Source of the DNA: an uncultured bacterium
GTDB taxonomy: Bacteria > Zixibacteria > MSB-5A5 > CAIYYT01
DNA: 58,152 bases
Reading direction: 5' to 3'
Assembly (NCBI GenBank): GCA_903930455.1
Contig: CAIYYT010000235.1
Location: forward strand, 64,771-122,922
Part shown: positions 34,743-43,998 of the stretch, piece by piece
Numbering within the stretch: position 1 is the stretch's first letter
Layout of the letters: the number at the start of each line of letters is the position of its first letter
Translations under genes and position numbers: made by a program
Notes under the pieces: generated by a model
Seen by the model: only the letters and a program-made list of their open reading frames with translations
What the model was told of the DNA's origin: nothing
Database searches by the model: none

Positions 34743-35386
34743 CAGCAAGTCGACTTGTCAAATGTCCGAGAACACCGCATCTCCCGTGGTCACTTGGAAA
34801 CACCTCTGATGACATCGTGCTAAACTCAGTTCAGCATCTCGCGTTGCTGAGTGATGTGGTTGTAACGGAGAAGTTGGACGGAGAGAATACGACATTCTAT
34901 TGTGACTACTTGCACGCTCGCAGTTTGGACTCTGGAGCACATCCGTCTCGCGATTGGGTGCGTCGACTCCACGCTTCGGTGAGCTTTAACATTCCGGAAA
35001 CCATGCGCGTTTGTGGCGAGAACTTGTACGCGAAGCATAGCATCTACTACGATCATCTTCCTTCTTACCTCCTGGTTTTCGCCATTTACGAAGGCAACAA
35101 CTGTCTTTCCTGGGATGAAACTGTAGAGTGGTGCAAGCTATTGGAACTTGAACACGTGCCTGTGCTCTACCGTGGATTCTGGAATGAAGACTCTATCAAG
35201 GCCTGCTGGTCAGGTAAATCGCGCTTTGGCGATGAGCAAGAAGGCTACGTCGTGCGTAACGCAGAGAGTTTCGTGGCTGGCGATTTCCAGCAGAACGTCG
35301 CCAAGTTCGTTCGCACAGGGCATGTGATGTCGAAAGAGCACTGGATGGCGAAGGAGCTAGTACCAAATGGGCTCATTAGTAGTTGA
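34739..35386 (+). CDS. RNA ligase, DRB0094/Rnl-type, 215 aa
   Basis: The nucleotidyltransferase motifs are present: motif I 'VVTEKLDGENTTF' with the adenylated Lys, a motif III-like region around 'LVFAIYEG', motif IV 'EQEGYVVRNAE', and motif V 'NVAKFVRTGHV'. At 215 aa it is close to the minimal ligase core. It would join RNA 5'-phosphate to 3'-OH ends using ATP. It overlaps the metallophosphoesterase by 4 nt; no polynucleotide kinase is adjacent. The combination suggests a small RNA repair module. Confidence 0.85.
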   Translation: MTASRLVKCPRTPHLPWSLGNTSDDIVLNSVQHLALLSDVVVTEKLDGENTTFYCDYLHARSLDSGAHPSRDWVRRLHASVSFNIPETMRVCGENLYAKHSIYYDHLPSYLLVFAIYEGNNCLSWDETVEWCKLLELEHVPVLYRGFWNEDSIKACWSGKSRFGDEQEGYVVRNAESFVAGDFQQNVAKFVRTGHVMSKEHWMAKELVPNGLISS

Positions 35387-35502
35387 TTGGAGCATTATAT
35401 GCGGAGGAAATGTCGTGTATATGCGATCTTGTCTCCCTACGCCGCCTGTAGTTAGGATAGAAGCGCTTTTAATACCAAGATCCCGTAGGAAAGGAAGAAC
35501 CT

Positions 35503-36690
35503 ATGAACAACCATGAAGGCAAGAAACGACCTTTGACTATCGTGTTACTCATGAGAGGGGCCATGCTGGTTGTTGCCACACTACTTTCGATCGCATGTGC
35601 TCCCAAGCCGCCTAACCCTCCTGCTGTTGTCGCAGCAACTCCGACGGACTCAGTCACGATACTCGTGAGTTGGACGCCCACTCCGGGAACAAACGGATAC
35701 CTGATCTGCTATGATAACGGCCCGAATACTCTCAAGACTGCACTGGACACAGTCTGGGGTTGGCAAAAGAACAGCCAGATCTTTCCGAGACTTCAACCGG
35801 GAACATACTATCGTTTCTCCCTGAGATCTTTCGTGGGATCCGATAATGCGCATCTTCGGATGTCTAATACCATTCAAGCGGACACGACAACACCTCAACC
35901 TACGAAAACCCCGCGTGATGATGTGCAACCGATGAGGCACAAAGAGGTGACGAGTGATTCGCAGTCAAAGACTATAACCACCACGGGAAATCAGCATGCA
36001 GCCACTGCCAAGGACTGCTTCCCCGGCACGTTCTGGCTCTCTGATGTTCATGTTCATTCTAAGGGGCAAAAGTACTATGCAAAGGCAACACTGAGAATGG
36101 ATAACAATGGCAGAATTGTAGGCACTTACAAGAGTTGGGAAGTGAATGGAGTCTGGGGCAATGGTAGCACGGTCGTTGAAGGCACGCTGAACGGTGAGAA
36201 AATCTCGTTGTTCCGTAAGACCACGGCTGGAACGCCGCAAAACTTTACGGGTAACATAGATCCTTCAGACTGCAGCTTGACAATTGATTGCGATAAAGTT
36301 CCGGAGTGCAATCTCACTGGGGGAGAAGCAACAGACTCTGTTGTCAGTTCCAATTGCCTCCCCCATGACACGCCTGTCACTTTTGAAATGGCAGACATCC
36401 ATCCTGATGGAAAGGAATACCATGCCCGAGCCGTACTCACGCTCGATAGCGACGGATGCATCTCAGGCACCTACACGTCGTGGGAGGTAAACGGTGTGAA
36501 GGATGTTGACAGCCGGCCAGTAACCGGTTACTTGCTGCAGGATCAACGCATATCGCTCACACGAAGTGAAGAAAAGGGTCATGATCGCCAGCATTACAAT
36601 GGTTCTCTGGATTCCAACTGCAACATCCAGATCGACTGTAGTGAAATAAAAACAGTCAATTTGAGAGGACAGAGAGTGGGGAACCGATGA
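35503..36690 (+). CDS. FN3-domain lipoprotein with duplicated C-terminal module, 395 aa
   Basis: The signal and lipobox are in 'VVATLLSIACAPKPP'. An FN3-like domain covers about residues 40-130 ('TILVSWTPTPGTNGYLICYD'). After a Thr/Pro linker come two homologous modules of about 110 residues. Each has a 'GTYKSWEVNGV' or 'GTYTSWEVNGV' turn and ends with a Cys-containing 'IDC' strand. The ATG is preceded by AAAGGAAG. It shares its plan with the lipoprotein at 22885-24024. Confidence 0.75.
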   Translation: MNNHEGKKRPLTIVLLMRGAMLVVATLLSIACAPKPPNPPAVVAATPTDSVTILVSWTPTPGTNGYLICYDNGPNTLKTALDTVWGWQKNSQIFPRLQPGTYYRFSLRSFVGSDNAHLRMSNTIQADTTTPQPTKTPRDDVQPMRHKEVTSDSQSKTITTTGNQHAATAKDCFPGTFWLSDVHVHSKGQKYYAKATLRMDNNGRIVGTYKSWEVNGVWGNGSTVVEGTLNGEKISLFRKTTAGTPQNFTGNIDPSDCSLTIDCDKVPECNLTGGEATDSVVSSNCLPHDTPVTFEMADIHPDGKEYHARAVLTLDSDGCISGTYTSWEVNGVKDVDSRPVTGYLLQDQRISLTRSEEKGHDRQHYNGSLDSNCNIQIDCSEIKTVNLRGQRVGNR

Positions 36691-36941
36691 GCAGGAACCC
36701 TCGATTGCTTGGCATGTGTGCACTATTGTTGGTGGTTGCCCGTGGCATCAACCGCGATTCAGCCCACTGCTTCTGGCTGGCGGACATATCCACACTAGAT
36801 GACAAGTACGATGGCCTCGCTAGATACAATTTGCTCAACCAACTGCCTTTGCTTGCTGGCGGTGATAACGCAGCCCTTTTTCTTACGAAAGGAGTGCTAA
36901 GATGGAAAACCGTTTCTATTCTGACAAATGCGGTATTTTGA
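36687..36941 (+). CDS. Possible small secreted protein, 84 aa (weak)
   Basis: The start overlaps the stop of the lipoprotein in ATGA, which argues for coupling, and the N-terminus could be a signal ('LGMCALLLVVARG'). The rest has no clear features and its 3' end overlaps the well-supported gene at 36902 by 40 nt. It may be spurious. Confidence 0.3.
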   Translation: MSRNPRLLGMCALLLVVARGINRDSAHCFWLADISTLDDKYDGLARYNLLNQLPLLAGGDNAALFLTKGVLRWKTVSILTNAVF

Positions 36942-37813
36942 ACCTGCTTACGACGTTGACGTGGCTTGTACTCGTAATAGGGACTATTTCCAGTCATGTA
37001 TACGCGTCCGGTGTTGATGACGCTCTTGGCATGGCAATCGTCGACCTGAGCACTGGAAGGGAAGCATCAGCCATTCTTCGTTTGCGTGACAGCCATTCGC
37101 AAAACGCAAAAGCATTGCTCGAGAGATTGAAGAAGTCTGCTGGTCCGTTCCAATTCACTTTCGATTATGAAGATCCTACTTTCCTGGGTTTTTATGATTA
37201 TGTCAAGCACCTGTCCTCTAACAGCAATTACTCATTTTTCCACGAGATTCTGCTAGAAGTGGACGCGCGAAACCCGAACAAAGAGTTGGGCACTCTTGGT
37301 GGATTGTTGGAAGCCTGCTTTTCTTCGAAATCGAAGCACCTCCTGATTCACTCCACGCAGATGTCAGTTGTATTGGAAACCCGGACCGCGAATACAATCT
37401 TCTTTACAAAACTTGATGATCGGATCATTGATCAGGTTGAATTCTATTTTTCTCAAGATGAAGAGAGGTTGTTGATTATCATGCCGGTCAACCCAGACAG
37501 CATCAAAAACAGCCTGACAACTCAGTACTCAATCGTTGATACACAAACGCCAAGAACTGAACTGCACTGGAACACAACAAAGAGTCGTCAAGATGTTTTT
37601 GCGGATACGAAAGTTGTGTCCATTCTTGGTGAGGCAAAGGAGCCGTCAAGCACCTGTATTAGTTACTCAAAGTCAGGTGCGACCCCGTCAATGTTGAGCC
37701 CTGACAGGAAATACCGATTTATGGGCGATTATGGCTCGGGAATCTTCTTACTAGCCAAGAATCGCAATGGTGAAGTGATCAGGAAATTCTGGTTTGCCTC
37801 TGACATAGAATAA
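36902..37813 (+). CDS. Exported hypothetical protein, 303 aa
   Basis: The ATG has AAAGGAG 7 nt upstream. An N-terminal hydrophobic helix ('LTWLVLVIGTISSHVYA') is a signal peptide. The remainder is a mixed alpha/beta domain without known motifs; several Tyr/Phe-rich strands such as 'FQFTFDYEDPTFLGFYDY' stand out. It may share a transcript with the FN3 lipoprotein upstream. Family not recognised. Confidence 0.65.
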   Translation: MENRFYSDKCGILNLLTTLTWLVLVIGTISSHVYASGVDDALGMAIVDLSTGREASAILRLRDSHSQNAKALLERLKKSAGPFQFTFDYEDPTFLGFYDYVKHLSSNSNYSFFHEILLEVDARNPNKELGTLGGLLEACFSSKSKHLLIHSTQMSVVLETRTANTIFFTKLDDRIIDQVEFYFSQDEERLLIIMPVNPDSIKNSLTTQYSIVDTQTPRTELHWNTTKSRQDVFADTKVVSILGEAKEPSSTCISYSKSGATPSMLSPDRKYRFMGDYGSGIFLLAKNRNGEVIRKFWFASDIE

Positions 37814-37893
37814 TTGAAATTGGCTGGTGCTCACAGGGAGGAGAAAGTATCGACCACCCGATGGAAGATCACGAAGGAGGTGCTTAAGAAGCA

Positions 37894-38223
37894 TTGAGAA
37901 ACGCGCTAGGATTGATCTGGTTACTGGTCTTTCTGTACTATCTCTGGTGGTGGTTTCGGGTGTTCCTCAGACAGTGGGTCCTTTACGCGGAATTGACCCA
38001 GGCTGGCTGCCTGTTTGCGCTCGTAGGCGGCGGTGTCTTGGGAAGGGTGTTTGTATCACTCGCGCCCGGAATTAACATCCTCCTCGGGTTAGTCTACTGG
38101 CCGGTCGAACAAGCTCGATTTGGCAAAGCAATCCTATTCGGTATGTATCTAAGATATGATGTCGGGCTGGCCGGCTTAGGCGCTCTGGGATGGCTCATAA
38201 ACCTGATCCCGCTGGGCCGATAA
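37894..38223 (+). CDS. Multi-pass membrane protein, 109 aa
   Basis: Hydrophobic throughout with several helices ('LGLIWLLVFLYYLWWWFRV', 'GCLFALVGGGVLGRVFVSLA', 'GLAGLGALGWLINLI'). The TTG start at 37894 lies 12 nt after a strong AAGGAGGTG, a slightly long spacing. It is the last gene before foreign block 2. Function unknown. Confidence 0.55.
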   Translation: MRNALGLIWLLVFLYYLWWWFRVFLRQWVLYAELTQAGCLFALVGGGVLGRVFVSLAPGINILLGLVYWPVEQARFGKAILFGMYLRYDVGLAGLGALGWLINLIPLGR

Positions 38224-38449
38224 TCTGTCCCCAAGAGTTCATCACGATTTTCAAAGAAAGATATTTGACGACTGTGCGTATGCGCATGATTTCTTGATCA
38301 GTAGTTAATCGAGATGTTTTCGAGGAGATCGTACATCCTAGCCGTTTCGAGTCTGGTGTCGCTGGCTTGAGAAGCTCTTTCGGGGAGGAGGACGCCTCAG
38401 GGTTAGGTGATTACGTGCTCTCAATCGGGGGTTCCCGCGATTCTCCGAT

Positions 38450-38494
38450 GAATCTTGGAATCTTTATAGTCATTACTGTGTGATTCCAAGATTC
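38450..38494. repeat. Perfect 13-bp inverted repeat
   Basis: GAATCTTGGAATC (38450-38462) and GATTCCAAGATTC (38482-38494) are exact reverse complements separated by 19 nt. It lies 82 bp beyond the stop of the HerA-like gene, so it could be a terminator or an operator. There is no strong T-run on either side. It marks the left edge of foreign block 2. Confidence 0.65.
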
Positions 38495-38575
38495 TTCTTA
38501 TAAGGAGGTTGAGAACGCCTGGTGTTGATGAATTCGAAGGAATTGGCTTTGGAAGTGGTGAAATAGGCTTGTCTC

Positions 38576-40552
38576 TCAGAGTTTCACGAGTTGTTGAGCC
38601 GAGGTAAGCATGACCCTCGATCCATCGGGATCTGTACTCAGTTGGTTCTGGATCTGGATTAGGCATTCTGGTGTTGTTGCCATGATGATTATTGATTCGA
38701 AGTTCTTTTTGAGGTTCTTCTGTAGGTTTTTCTTCCAGTCTGATTTTCCTGTTTCGATTTCTACTGCCGTCCTCTTGCCGTCTTTTGTGATGATGATGTC
38801 GGTGTAGCCGTTTACTGGTTCTTCGATGAGGACTTTGTATTCCAGGGTTTCATAGTGTTGTGCTGCTTTTTGTTTCCAGAATCGGTGTTCGAGTCCTTCG
38901 TTGAATCGGACTGGCGGCTTCTGGTGTCCGAATTGTGACAATTGCTGCCAGCCTTCATCTGTGATGTCGAGTAGCACCATTCTTCCACTTCGTGTCAAGA
39001 TGCTGACCGGTTCGATCAGTTCCTTTTCGATTAAGGATCTTTTGATTGTGTCGCCGTTTCTTCTGCTGACTCTCAATCTTCTGTAGCGTTCAACAACTCC
39101 CGAAAAAGGGTGCTCGGCGATCTCCAGTAGTAGTGCTTCTTCTCGCTCGTTGAGCTCTATGGTGAGGACCTTTTTCGGAGGCGGCGGCATCTGGACTGCT
39201 TGATTGTGGAGAACGTTTCTGCAAGCCATCATCGCCTTGAGTTTTTGGTCGTCTACTGCTCCCTTAGGTACTTTGCAGTGAGGAATGACAACCTCAAATG
39301 GCTGAAGCCATCTTCCCTGCAATTTGACTACTGCCGCCCCAATTGGCAGTCGTCCGAGCAGTTCGTTGTCTTCGTCCTTCATCAGCATTGCCGCCGCGAC
39401 GGCATTGACGTCGAGTCGGTGTTTCAAGTTCATCGTGATGGTAGTGTAGGAGTTGCCAAGTGCGGGTATGGAGATGAGGCTGGGGTGTTGGTCGACGAGG
39501 ACTATGGCTTCTCCGAGTTCTCTGATTTCTCTCAAGATGGTGTCGGTTACTGCTTCTCCTCCTGATCCGCCAGGTTTCTTGAGTAGTATGTGGTGTGCTT
39601 CTTCGATGAAGATTACGTGTTTGAAGCATTCCCTGTCCGGCTGGACTAGGCGATAGTGGTGGATCCAGAGGAGCATTGATTCGATGATCAGGTTCTTGTC
39701 ATTGTTAGTCAAGGCATCTAGCTCGAGAATCACGTTTTTGTCAAGTAGCATTGCAAGGTTTGGCTGGTTAGAGGTGTTGACGACTTCCCCCATGGGGCCA
39801 AAGCAGATTGACTTGATTCCTCTCATGGTTGAGTCCATCCAAAGAGCTTTTCGACCTTTGACCGGGTTGTCCTCCAGCCACTTCAAAACGTCAATGAAAG
39901 TGGGGTACCTCTGAGAGGTTCCCTCATAAACGCCGAACTGCTCGTAAACAGCATTCAATGCTTCTTGCAGCAAGAACATGACTCCCTCACCCAGGTAATA
40001 GGCGCCGGCGATGATCTCGATCAACTTCTTGAGCCAAACCTTTGGGTCGGTGCCAGTTGGCGGGATCAGGGGGTTGAAGACCATGGGTGAGGTGTTTCTG
40101 CCGACCGTGTACACCAAGATGTCCTCCTTTGTCATGGCTAAGAGGTCTCGGTAATTGCGCTTCCAGTCAAAGATCAAAAACGGCTTCTTCTTCGCCAGGA
40201 GGCTCTTGAGAAGGATGAAAACCGTATTCGTCTTGCCAGCACCACTTCTACCAAAGATGGCTGTGTGCTGTATCCATTCGTCTTCCCGCAAGCCAAACAG
40301 GTGATAGTCTCGTCCAGAGTAGTGAACTGTTCCGACCGGGTATTCGCCGTGGGCGGCGTCCTTTGGCGGGACTGAGAGATACGTCTCGGGGCTGTCAACT
40401 GTCGAGCCAAGGCGTTTTACTGCCATGAGCCGTATGGCCGCTTCGATGTCTCGCCTTCCGTCTTGGTCTTCGGTGAGGTAGGCCAAGTAGTACTGGTCGG
40501 CCTTCTTGCCAATGAGTGGCTTTAGTTGTCTGCAGAGTTCTTGGACGTCCAT
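38576..40552 (-). CDS. HerA/DUF87-type hexameric ATPase with C-terminal nuclease-like domain, 658 aa
   Basis: Walker A 'AIFGRSGAGKTNTVFILL' and the Walker B/HerA signature 'HVIFIEEAHHIL' define a HerA/FtsK-superfamily DNA translocase (about residues 70-430), with 'AIVLVDQHPSLI' as sensor region. The C-terminal part has a winged-helix-like segment ('RRNGDTIKRSLIEKELIEPV') and then 'VNGYTDIIITKDGKRTAVEI', whose D...ExE spacing resembles a PD-(D/E)XK nuclease fold. The start at ATG 40552 follows the stop of the partner gene by 2 nt. Roles could be DNA translocation in conjugation or maintenance, or defence. The nuclease reading is tentative. Confidence 0.85.
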   Translation of the reverse strand: MDVQELCRQLKPLIGKKADQYYLAYLTEDQDGRRDIEAAIRLMAVKRLGSTVDSPETYLSVPPKDAAHGEYPVGTVHYSGRDYHLFGLREDEWIQHTAIFGRSGAGKTNTVFILLKSLLAKKKPFLIFDWKRNYRDLLAMTKEDILVYTVGRNTSPMVFNPLIPPTGTDPKVWLKKLIEIIAGAYYLGEGVMFLLQEALNAVYEQFGVYEGTSQRYPTFIDVLKWLEDNPVKGRKALWMDSTMRGIKSICFGPMGEVVNTSNQPNLAMLLDKNVILELDALTNNDKNLIIESMLLWIHHYRLVQPDRECFKHVIFIEEAHHILLKKPGGSGGEAVTDTILREIRELGEAIVLVDQHPSLISIPALGNSYTTITMNLKHRLDVNAVAAAMLMKDEDNELLGRLPIGAAVVKLQGRWLQPFEVVIPHCKVPKGAVDDQKLKAMMACRNVLHNQAVQMPPPPKKVLTIELNEREEALLLEIAEHPFSGVVERYRRLRVSRRNGDTIKRSLIEKELIEPVSILTRSGRMVLLDITDEGWQQLSQFGHQKPPVRFNEGLEHRFWKQKAAQHYETLEYKVLIEEPVNGYTDIIITKDGKRTAVEIETGKSDWKKNLQKNLKKNFESIIIMATTPECLIQIQNQLSTDPDGSRVMLTSAQQLVKL

Positions 40553-40554
40553 TT

Positions 40555-41115
40555 TCAATCATTAATCAGTTTTTGTCTGTTCGATTGGGTGTCGATCTGC
40601 TGTTTGAGCTCGAGCAGCTGCCCTTGCAGCCGGCTGACGTCTCGCCAACACGCAACTTGCTCAAAGCGCTTTTCCTGTTCAAAGGTGATCAGTTCCTTTT
40701 CGAAGAAGGATTTGCGCTTGTCAATGACCGGCAAGGCCCCGAGCTCGAAAACGTCAAGTTGATCCAACACCGAGTTTGCGCGACAGATTCTTCCGTCAAT
40801 CTCGTAGAGATTGCTGTCTCGGATGGAGAGGCGCTCGTAAATCTGCTCCAGAATCCCCTTGGAGGAGTTCAGCAGTACTTCCTTCTTAGAATCAAGAAAC
40901 ATGTCAATAGGGTCACCGCGTGTGACGATGGAATCGAGATCAAGATTATCACTGGCCGATTTTGGACTTGCGACTGGCAGGTAGCTGTCATCGATGCCGA
41001 GAAGATAAGGGTGGCCGAGAAGTCTTGAAAAAGTGGAGAAAGTCTGTGGAGCTGCATCTAAAGCGACTTTCTCGTGTCCCGTGGGGTCGTAAGGATTGAC
41101 ATAGTTGAAGATCAT
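40555..41115 (-). CDS. Coiled-coil partner protein of the HerA-like ATPase, 186 aa
   Basis: Starts at ATG 41115 with AGGTGG upstream and a TATA box at 41162-41170. The first 60 residues are globular, beginning 'FNYVNPYDP'; the C-terminal half is a long coiled coil ('LITFEQEKRFEQVACWRD', 'LQGQLLELKQQIDTQS'). It ends 2 nt before the ATPase start, so they are translationally coupled and probably form a complex. Family not recognised. The longer frame to 41256 would run through the promoter. Confidence 0.7.
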   Translation of the reverse strand: MIFNYVNPYDPTGHEKVALDAAPQTFSTFSRLLGHPYLLGIDDSYLPVASPKSASDNLDLDSIVTRGDPIDMFLDSKKEVLLNSSKGILEQIYERLSIRDSNLYEIDGRICRANSVLDQLDVFELGALPVIDKRKSFFEKELITFEQEKRFEQVACWRDVSRLQGQLLELKQQIDTQSNRQKLIND

Positions 41116-41161
41116 AGTTACCACCTGAATTCTCTTGACTATCCAGTGGTAATCAGCGCGA

Positions 41162-41170
41162 GTATATAAA
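41162..41170 (-). promoter_or_regulatory. Archaeal-type TATA box for the HerA operon
   Basis: The minus strand reads TTTATATAC. Transcription would begin about 25 nt downstream, near 41140, leaving a short leader with an SD (AGGTGG) before ATG 41115. No bacterial -35 element is seen at the right distance. Confidence 0.5.
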
Positions 41171-41334
41171 TGTTGCGATTCAGCAGTAGTAACACACCAC
41201 TGGGTGTCATACAGCTTCGACGCCTCGTCAAGAAGAAAACCGGAAGCCGCCCTCAAAACTCCCGCTCTAGCATTCGACTCTATTACCAGCCATTCCTGTC
41301 CCGCGCAGGGTGCAGGATCACCGATGGAAGAAAC

Positions 41335-43812
41335 TCACTTCAGCATCACCATTTTCTTGCTTATGACAGACCCGCCTGCCTTAATCTGATAGAAATAAAC
41401 GCCGGATGCTAGAGCCTTTCCTTGATCGTCACATCCGTCCCAAGTCCATTGGTGTGCGCCGGCAGCTTTGCGGCCAAACCGTTCCCATCTTACTTCCTGG
41501 CCAATTAAATTGAAGATCTTCACGTCAACGTCAGAAGGTCGATCAAGACTAAAACTGATGATCGTTGAGGAATTGAATGGGTTCGGATAATTCTGGCCAA
41601 GATCGAATCCCTCAGGAATTGTGGCACCGTCATCAAAAACGTCAGCCGGATCTGCTAAAGCACTCAGCTTGGTTACGAAGCCATCACCGTAATCGCCGCC
41701 GTCGTTAAAAGTAGTATCATAGGCGTTCTGCGTGGGGAAGTCGGAAGACCGAGTATACCCCGTCACATAGGCGTTGCCGGAACCGTCGACGGCGATGCCA
41801 TAGCCACGATCGAAGTCTCCCCCGCCCAAGAAGGTGCTGTAGATCAGCGCGTTGCCCACTGCTGAAAATTTGGTCACGAAGGCATCGTAGTCGCCGTTAG
41901 AACTGGCATCATAGGCGTTCAACGTGGGGAAGTTGAAATAAGAGTGAGTTACCCCCGTCACATAGGCATTGCCGCTCCCATCCACGGCGATGCCGTTGCC
42001 CCAATCGCCGTTTGCCCCGCCGAGGTAGGTGCTGTAGATCAGGCTGTCGCCGGTACTGGAGAACTTGGTCACAAAGGCGTCGTAGCCGAAGTAGGGGTAG
42101 TCGGCGTTGAAACTGGCGTCATAGGCGTTGTGCGTGGGGAAGTCGGAAGACACAGTCTCCCCCGTCACATAGGCGCAGCCGGAACCGTCGACGGCGATGC
42201 CCCTGCCATAGTCATTACTCGATCCGCCCAGGTAGGAGCTGTAGACCAGCGAGTCGCCCGCAGCGGAGAGCTTGGTCACAAAGGCGTCGTAGCCGACCTG
42301 ATCCGTCTGATAGGGATTCAAAGTCGGGAAGTTGGTAGAATAAGTCTGCCCCGTCACATAGGCATTGCCGCTCCCATCCACGGCGATGCCGATGCCGACA
42401 TCGTCGATTTCCCCGCCGAGGTAGGTGCTATAGATCAGGATGTCGCCGTCAGCCGAAAGCTTGGTCACAAAGGCGTCGGTAGTGTCTTGGTTCGTCTGAT
42501 AGGGATTCAGAGTTGGGAAGTTGGTAGAAGTAGTCCACCCCGTCACATAGGCATTGCCGCTCCCATCCACGGCGATGCCGTAGCCCTCATCGCCGCCTCC
42601 CCCGCCGAGGTAGGTGCTGTAGATCAGGATGTCGCCGTCAGCCGAAAGCTTGGTCACAAAGGCGTCCATGCTGCCGCCCTGAAGTGTCGCTTGATAGGGA
42701 CTCAAAGTCGGTAGGTTGGTAGAAGCAGTCCACCCCGTCACATAGGCATTGCCGCTCCCATCCACGGCGATGCCGTAGCCCTCATCGAAGTCTCCCCCGC
42801 CGAGGTAGGTGCTGTAGATCAGGCTGTTGCCGGTAGCCGAAAGCTTGGTCACGAAGACATCGACGCTGTTATAACTTGAATCATAGGCGTTGTGCATGGG
42901 GAAGTCGGTAGAGTACTGGGTATACCCCGTCAGATAGGCGCAGCCGGAGCCGTCAACGGCGATACCAAAGCAATAGTCATAACCCGATCCGCCCAGGAAG
43001 GTACTGTAGACCAGCCCAACTGCCTTCGTGCCCGAAGCCTGCTGATTCGCGCCATCGGCCTCAAATTCGGTTGTCTTCTTGGATAACTGCAATAAGGTGA
43101 CATTGCCTGATAGATCACCATTGGTGGGTGGCATGATGGCTGGCGTCATATCTCCCCACTTGGTTGTTAGAACCACTCTGCCATCAGCATCAATTGAAGT
43201 CTCTTCTGCGCCTTCGTATTCAACCTTGATTTGGGCAATTCCCGCGCCCGGCGTGGCTATAAACTCATACGCCACCTGACCGTTGCCGTCACCCGAATAT
43301 TTCAGGTCGACGCCGGGGTAGATGTCTATGAGAGTGATTGATGAGTAGTTCGGAACATCGGCATGCCACTTGGCCGGATCATTACCGATGAAGTAGTTGC
43401 ATTTGTATTCCATTTGGCCTTCGGCGATAACGCGGGGATTTGCTTTTGCGCCGATGAACTTGGCGGTCAACAACAACTGCTGAACGCTGTCTGGCTCGCG
43501 ATCGAACTTATCGAACGATCCCAATCCTGCCAGATCATGGGTGCCATTCAAGCGTGCAGCCATTCTTTCTTTCGAATCAGATTTCGGGATACGTTTAAGG
43601 AACTGATAGGTGATGCCTTCTCTGGTGAACCACAGCGTCGCCCCGCCAGCCGTGGCACGGAACAAGACGCGCTCATCCCACTGCCCAATGTTTCTAGTGA
43701 ATGCTAGCGGTATCTGATTCATCTGCTGAATAGCGGTTGATGGACCTGGAGTTGCACCTGCCATTGCCGGCAGCAGAAGCAGCCCCGTGATCAAAGTCAT
43801 TAACCTTTTCAT
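41335..43812 (-). CDS. Secreted SBBP-repeat beta-propeller protein with sorting domain, 825 aa
   Basis: After a signal peptide ('LMTLITGLLLLPAMAGA') comes an N-terminal domain typical of SBBP proteins ('FTRNIGQWDERVLFRATAGG'). Seven SBBP repeats of the form 'IYSTYLGG...YGIAVDGSGNAYVTG' follow. The C-terminus has 'GFDLGQNYPNPFNSSTIISF' and ends 'GVYFYQIKAGGSVISKKMVM', a FlgD-like/type IX-type sorting domain. It is therefore exported and probably surface-attached. The paralogue at 43999-46467 lies directly upstream. Start ATG 43812, one codon inside the frame, follows GAGGTT. Confidence 0.88.
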   Translation of the reverse strand: MKRLMTLITGLLLLPAMAGATPGPSTAIQQMNQIPLAFTRNIGQWDERVLFRATAGGATLWFTREGITYQFLKRIPKSDSKERMAARLNGTHDLAGLGSFDKFDREPDSVQQLLLTAKFIGAKANPRVIAEGQMEYKCNYFIGNDPAKWHADVPNYSSITLIDIYPGVDLKYSGDGNGQVAYEFIATPGAGIAQIKVEYEGAEETSIDADGRVVLTTKWGDMTPAIMPPTNGDLSGNVTLLQLSKKTTEFEADGANQQASGTKAVGLVYSTFLGGSGYDYCFGIAVDGSGCAYLTGYTQYSTDFPMHNAYDSSYNSVDVFVTKLSATGNSLIYSTYLGGGDFDEGYGIAVDGSGNAYVTGWTASTNLPTLSPYQATLQGGSMDAFVTKLSADGDILIYSTYLGGGGGDEGYGIAVDGSGNAYVTGWTTSTNFPTLNPYQTNQDTTDAFVTKLSADGDILIYSTYLGGEIDDVGIGIAVDGSGNAYVTGQTYSTNFPTLNPYQTDQVGYDAFVTKLSAAGDSLVYSSYLGGSSNDYGRGIAVDGSGCAYVTGETVSSDFPTHNAYDASFNADYPYFGYDAFVTKFSSTGDSLIYSTYLGGANGDWGNGIAVDGSGNAYVTGVTHSYFNFPTLNAYDASSNGDYDAFVTKFSAVGNALIYSTFLGGGDFDRGYGIAVDGSGNAYVTGYTRSSDFPTQNAYDTTFNDGGDYGDGFVTKLSALADPADVFDDGATIPEGFDLGQNYPNPFNSSTIISFSLDRPSDVDVKIFNLIGQEVRWERFGRKAAGAHQWTWDGCDDQGKALASGVYFYQIKAGGSVISKKMVMLK

Positions 43813-43998
43813 CACATAACCTCTTCATCCTATGATCTTTTCTCTGATGATGACTGTCGTCTTGCTCGAAACTTGGTTCAAATGTTTATTTCCTTTTGAT
43901 CGGAAGGGTTCTTCTCCTTTCAATATGGTCTTGTCCCCTGTCGACCATCGATTAAGAAGACAGAGCGGTTTTCTTTGCCATCAATCCGCATGACCCGA

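Noticed and set aside
38260-38290. TTTGACGAC match to the IS right terminus
   Set aside because: Only about 10 nt agree and the flanks do not align, unlike the remnant at 57006-57154.
38421-38666. 81-aa minus-strand frame after the HerA gene
   Set aside because: It overlaps the HerA 3' end and runs through the perfect inverted repeat; no start signal.
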